Source: Dipteris shenzhenensis (lineage: Eukaryota > Polypodiophyta > Polypodiopsida > Gleicheniales). Taken from it: a DNA stretch of 64,000 nucleotides. The position numbers and the translations under genes are program-made. The first letter of the stretch is position 1; every line of letters begins with the position of its first letter. The stretch is from the NCBI GenBank assembly GCA_047967505.1, contig CM106541.1. One strand, 5' to 3'. Positions 61,868 through 64,000 of the stretch are shown in pieces. The notes under the pieces were generated by a model, which was given only the letters and a program-made list of their open reading frames with translations, was not told where the DNA came from and did not search any database.

Positions 61868-62722
61868 ATGGAGTCTTCCAAATCAACTACCATTTTGTTC
61901 GAGAAATTTTCTGGTAAGAACTTCCCTACATGGCAAACAAAGATGCGTCTCGTACTTATGAAAGATGGAGTGTGGCATGTTGTTAGTGGCAAGGAGAAAA
62001 AGCCACAATCAGATGAAAAGATAATTGCAGACTGGGAGAATCTGAATGACAAAGCTCTTTCTCTCATTGGTTTGGGGTTGGGTGATGAAGTTATTCAACA
62101 TTTTGATTTTGACTCCACTGCTCATGACTTATGGGCTAAGTTTGAAGAATTGTTCGGCAATAAAATCATCAATTCAAAGGTATTCCTCAGACAGGAATTC
62201 TTCAAGCTGCAAATGAAGCATGAAGACTCTCTTCTTGCTCACATGAATCATATGGAATCCCTTGTCACTTAGTTTGCTAGTCTGAAGGTCCCTATAGGGG
62301 AAGATGATCAAGTTGTTGTGCTCCTCCCGAGCATTGAGAAAATTTCTAAGTACCGGGAGATCATACCAGCATTGCGTGTGACACAAATGGGTTATCATGA
62401 TATGGTTGCTATGCTCATTGATCATGAAAGATGGTATGCAGACACTCCGGACTCCACTGTACTGTACTCCAAGGGCAAAGGCAAATTCAAGCCTTTCAAA
62501 TGCAATCACTATGGGAAGCTTGGTCACACCGAGGATCGCTGCTTCCAGAAGCTTGCCAAGCAACAACACAAGGATCATGCCAACTTGGTTGGGGCTGCAA
62601 CAAGTGAAGACGAAGAAGAAGATAATGCTTCGACACCGACTCATACTCTTACTGCCAACATTAGAGACCTCTCTCTCCATTCAGAGGTCTATGTACCTGA
62701 TGATCGGGACTTTTGTTTCTAA
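61868..62722 (+). pseudogene. gag: Copia Gag of A-nested, one nonsense codon and a damaged knuckle
   Basis: The ATG at 61868 gives MESSKSTTILFEKFSGKNFP. The UBN2 core is intact to SLVT, where TAG at 62270-62272 stands at the Gln position of the B homologue (ITQLAVLK). The same frame stays open beyond it: ASLKVPIGEDDQ, then CNHYGKLGHTEDRC with Tyr in place of the second Cys, then an acidic region and a stop at 62720-62722 after YVPDDRDFCF. Two point changes from an open frame, so decay is recent or mild. Confidence 0.8.
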
Positions 62723-63122
62723 TCTATTCTATGTGTGCTTGGATACTCTGCCTTGGGTAGTCACCCAAAAATGCTTGTAATAATGAGTCTTGTGTCCTTG
62801 AGTCAATAAAGGTTCTCAGCCTTGGAAATTCCTCCTCAAATGATGTTTTATTCATTTATGAGTGGTGTGTGGCTTTAGCAAGTCCTGCTATGAAGCCAGG
62901 AGGGGATGTATTGTTCTATTGGCTTTGATGGGTCTCTCTATCAGGCCTGGCCGAGTTCCAGGATGTTGGTGCATTTTCCAAGACCGATTTGTTGGGTCAA
63001 GTAGCCATGCTTCATTTGAGCCTCTGAGCTACTTGGGGTGCACAGAGTAGTAGAATAAATCATTGTCATGTCCTGTTCTTAGCTTCATTCCAATAGTCCC
63101 TCACCTTTCCTTCATGGGGGGA
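62723..63122 (+). other. Conserved non-coding segment of A-nested
   Basis: Parallel to 53880-54344 in Copia B (ataaaggttctcagccttgg, gaggggatgtattgt, tctctctatcaggcctggcc). Ends in the purine tract ATGGGGGGA beside the 3' LTR. Confidence 0.5.
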
Positions 63123-63441
63123 TGTTAGAATATGAAATCAAAGTGAGTGTATTTATGTGTCCTAGGTCCCTAGGACACATTTTATAGTCTAGTGAGTCCT
63201 AGACAGTGCCACGTGTCATATGGAAGATTATCCCATATGCATTGTGACTTTCTAGAGTCTAGAGGCTCACACTATATAGTGTTGTACTTGTCTTGAGTCT
63301 TTTCATATCAATCAACATCAAGCTATCTACATGTGAGTATTTTGGTTCATTGCTATTGCCTACTTCCATTTGAGTTCATTTCCATTATGCTTGCAATCTT
63401 TCCTTTTTGTTCCTAGAGATAGCTTGCTACATGTTCCTTCA
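63123..63441 (+). repeat. 3' LTR of A-nested
   Basis: 319 bp, TGTTAGAATATGAAATC...TTCCTTCA; followed by the GCTCC target duplication. Confidence 0.9.
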
Positions 63442-63625
63442 GCTCCAATGTTGACGACGGGCAAGCTTGGGAAGAAAGATCTCCATCTTCAATGTCGGTG
63501 GAGGAGAGGAGAGCTCATGTTGGAAAGTGGGGAGCTAGTCCCTCCATGTGAGAAGAGAGGACCTTCCAATGAGGAGGAAGAAAGGCGGCTTCATGGCTAC
63601 CCTCTTACCTCAAACTCGTGGAGGT

Positions 63626-63638
63626 GGCTCTAATACCA
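63626..63638 (-). other. Primer-binding site of A-host
   Basis: TGGTATTAGAGCC on the minus strand, one base different from the iMet complement, as in element H. Confidence 0.8.
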
Positions 63639-63640
63639 CG

Positions 63641-63942
63641 TGAAGGGACATAGCATGGAGGAATGGAATGGAAAGCAAAGGAAAGCAAATGAAAGTATAA
63701 AATGGAAAGTACAAGTGCAAGGCAATGTAACCAAAATACTCACGTGTAGATAGCTTGATGTTGACTGACATGAAAAGACTCAAGACAAGTACAACACTAT
63801 ATAGTGTGAGCCTCTAGACTCTATAAAGTCACAATGCATATGGGATAATCTCCCATATGACACATGGCACTATCTAGGACTCACTAGACTATAAAATAAG
63901 TCCTAGGGTCCTAGGACCTCACTTTGACTTCATATTCCAACA
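63641..63942 (-). repeat. 5' LTR of A-host
   Basis: 302 bp, sense TGTTGGAATATGAAG...CA. Followed on the printed strand by the TTATT target duplication (63943-63947), then the last piece of the Copia B LTR. Confidence 0.85.
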
Positions 63943-63947
63943 TTATT

Positions 63948-64000
63948 TATCTTTCAGTTCTTTCCATTTCCATTTCCATTAGTTGGTCGCCGCTGATGGA
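63948..64000 (+). repeat. Copia B 3' LTR, last piece, and unassigned edge
   Basis: ctttcagttctttccatttc matches the 5' LTR at 52345-52364. The match ends near 63988, and the final bases (gtcgccgctgatgga) are not LTR B. Confidence 0.65.

Larger units (their letters stand above)
60908..63441 (+). mobile_element. Copia element A-nested, gag-only, complete with target duplication
   Basis: 2534 bp. 5' LTR 60908-61216, primer site 61219-61231, leader, gag 61868-62722, conserved non-coding segment, G6 purine tract and 3' LTR 63123-63441. Target duplication GCTCC at 60903-60907 and 63442-63446. Same family as its host but in opposite orientation, inserted in the host leader. The LTRs differ by a few substitutions and a ~13-bp insertion near 63405, so it is older than Copia D. 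Confidence 0.9.
57075..63942 (-). mobile_element. Copia element A-host, gag-only, carrying two nested insertions
   Basis: LTRs at 57075-57377 and 63641-63942; target duplication TTATT at 57070-57074 and 63943-63947. Minus-strand sense: primer site 63626-63638, leader, gag start at 60373, gag end near 57795, non-coding segment, 3' LTR. Subtracting the solo LTR (58113-59884 plus 4 bp) and A-nested (60908-63441 plus 5 bp) leaves about 2.55 kb, the size of A-nested. Inserted in the 3' LTR of Copia B, 16 bp from Copia C. Confidence 0.85.
52129..63988 (+). mobile_element. Copia element B, gag-only, 3' LTR interrupted twice
   Basis: 5' LTR 52129-52437, iMet primer site, leader, intact gag (53026-53829), ~515 bp of conserved non-coding DNA, G7 polypurine tract and a 3' LTR in three pieces: 54345-54556, 57059-57074 and 63948-~63988, separated by Copia C and Copia A-host. 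The rejoined pieces follow the 5' LTR order (ttggttta, then cttttatt..., then ctttcagttctttccatttc). After ~63988 the match to the 5' LTR stops, so the right end is lost or outside. The internal length of ~1.9 kb leaves no room for pol. Confidence 0.8.

Overview
This window is repeat-dense plant nuclear DNA, almost entirely nested retrotransposons. The evidence is L1-type LINEs whose ORF1 carries a DUF4283-like domain plus a CCHC knuckle and whose ORF2 carries endonuclease, reverse transcriptase and zf-RVT domains; Copia LTR elements primed by initiator tRNA-Met (TGGTATCAGAGCC); and 4-5 bp target duplications. The only plausible host gene is a pair of minus-strand exons (50897-51174 and 51466-51612) resembling the axonemal CFAP43/CFAP44 family. 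If that holds, the species makes flagellated sperm (bryophyte, lycophyte, fern, Ginkgo or cycad). No rRNA, tRNA, CRISPR or bacterial feature was seen.

Layout. 1-12.7 kb: LINE fragments in both orientations (minus 1-1838; a plus chimera 2906-9353 ending in poly(A); minus 9354-9990 and 10413-12290) and one truncated Copia LTR (10095-10412). 12.4-43.5 kb: an old LINE (K) is split by a nearly complete LINE (E1, 12707-43211, with a 12-bp target duplication). E1 is itself split twice. A 2.2-kb non-autonomous Copia (D, 14611-16827, LTRs identical as read) sits in ORF1. A 20.8-kb tandem array (17131-37920) sits in the endonuclease. The E1 tail also contains an inverted LINE segment. 43.5-50.8 kb: a decayed Copia gag, a LINE with a captured Copia RNase H piece, and a minus LINE with an ORF1 fragment inside its ORF2. 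50.9-52.1 kb: the host-gene exons. 52.1-64 kb: gag-only Copia elements nested in one another. B (from 52129) has its 3' LTR broken by C (54557-57058) and by A-host (57075-63942). A-host carries a solo LTR related to the array family (58113-59884) and a same-family element in the opposite orientation (60908-63441).

The centrepiece is the array. Five 2130-bp LTRs alternate with four 2535-bp internal regions, all read on the minus strand, with period 4665 bp and 4-bp flanking duplications (GCGG). Each internal region encodes only a 709-aa Gag and, upstream in another frame, a 62-residue CCHC-knuckle ORF. No protease, RT, RNase H or integrase is present. Removing the array and one GCGG rejoins the LINE reading frame exactly. 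This is a gag-only LTR element (TR-GAG-like architecture) multiplied head-to-tail after insertion.

Taken together, four element families here (array, A, B, C) kept gag and lost pol, and a fifth (D) kept only a knuckle micro-ORF. Any mobility would depend on enzymes supplied in trans. The only LTR-element pol sequence seen is the Copia RNase H fragment at 45475-46161.
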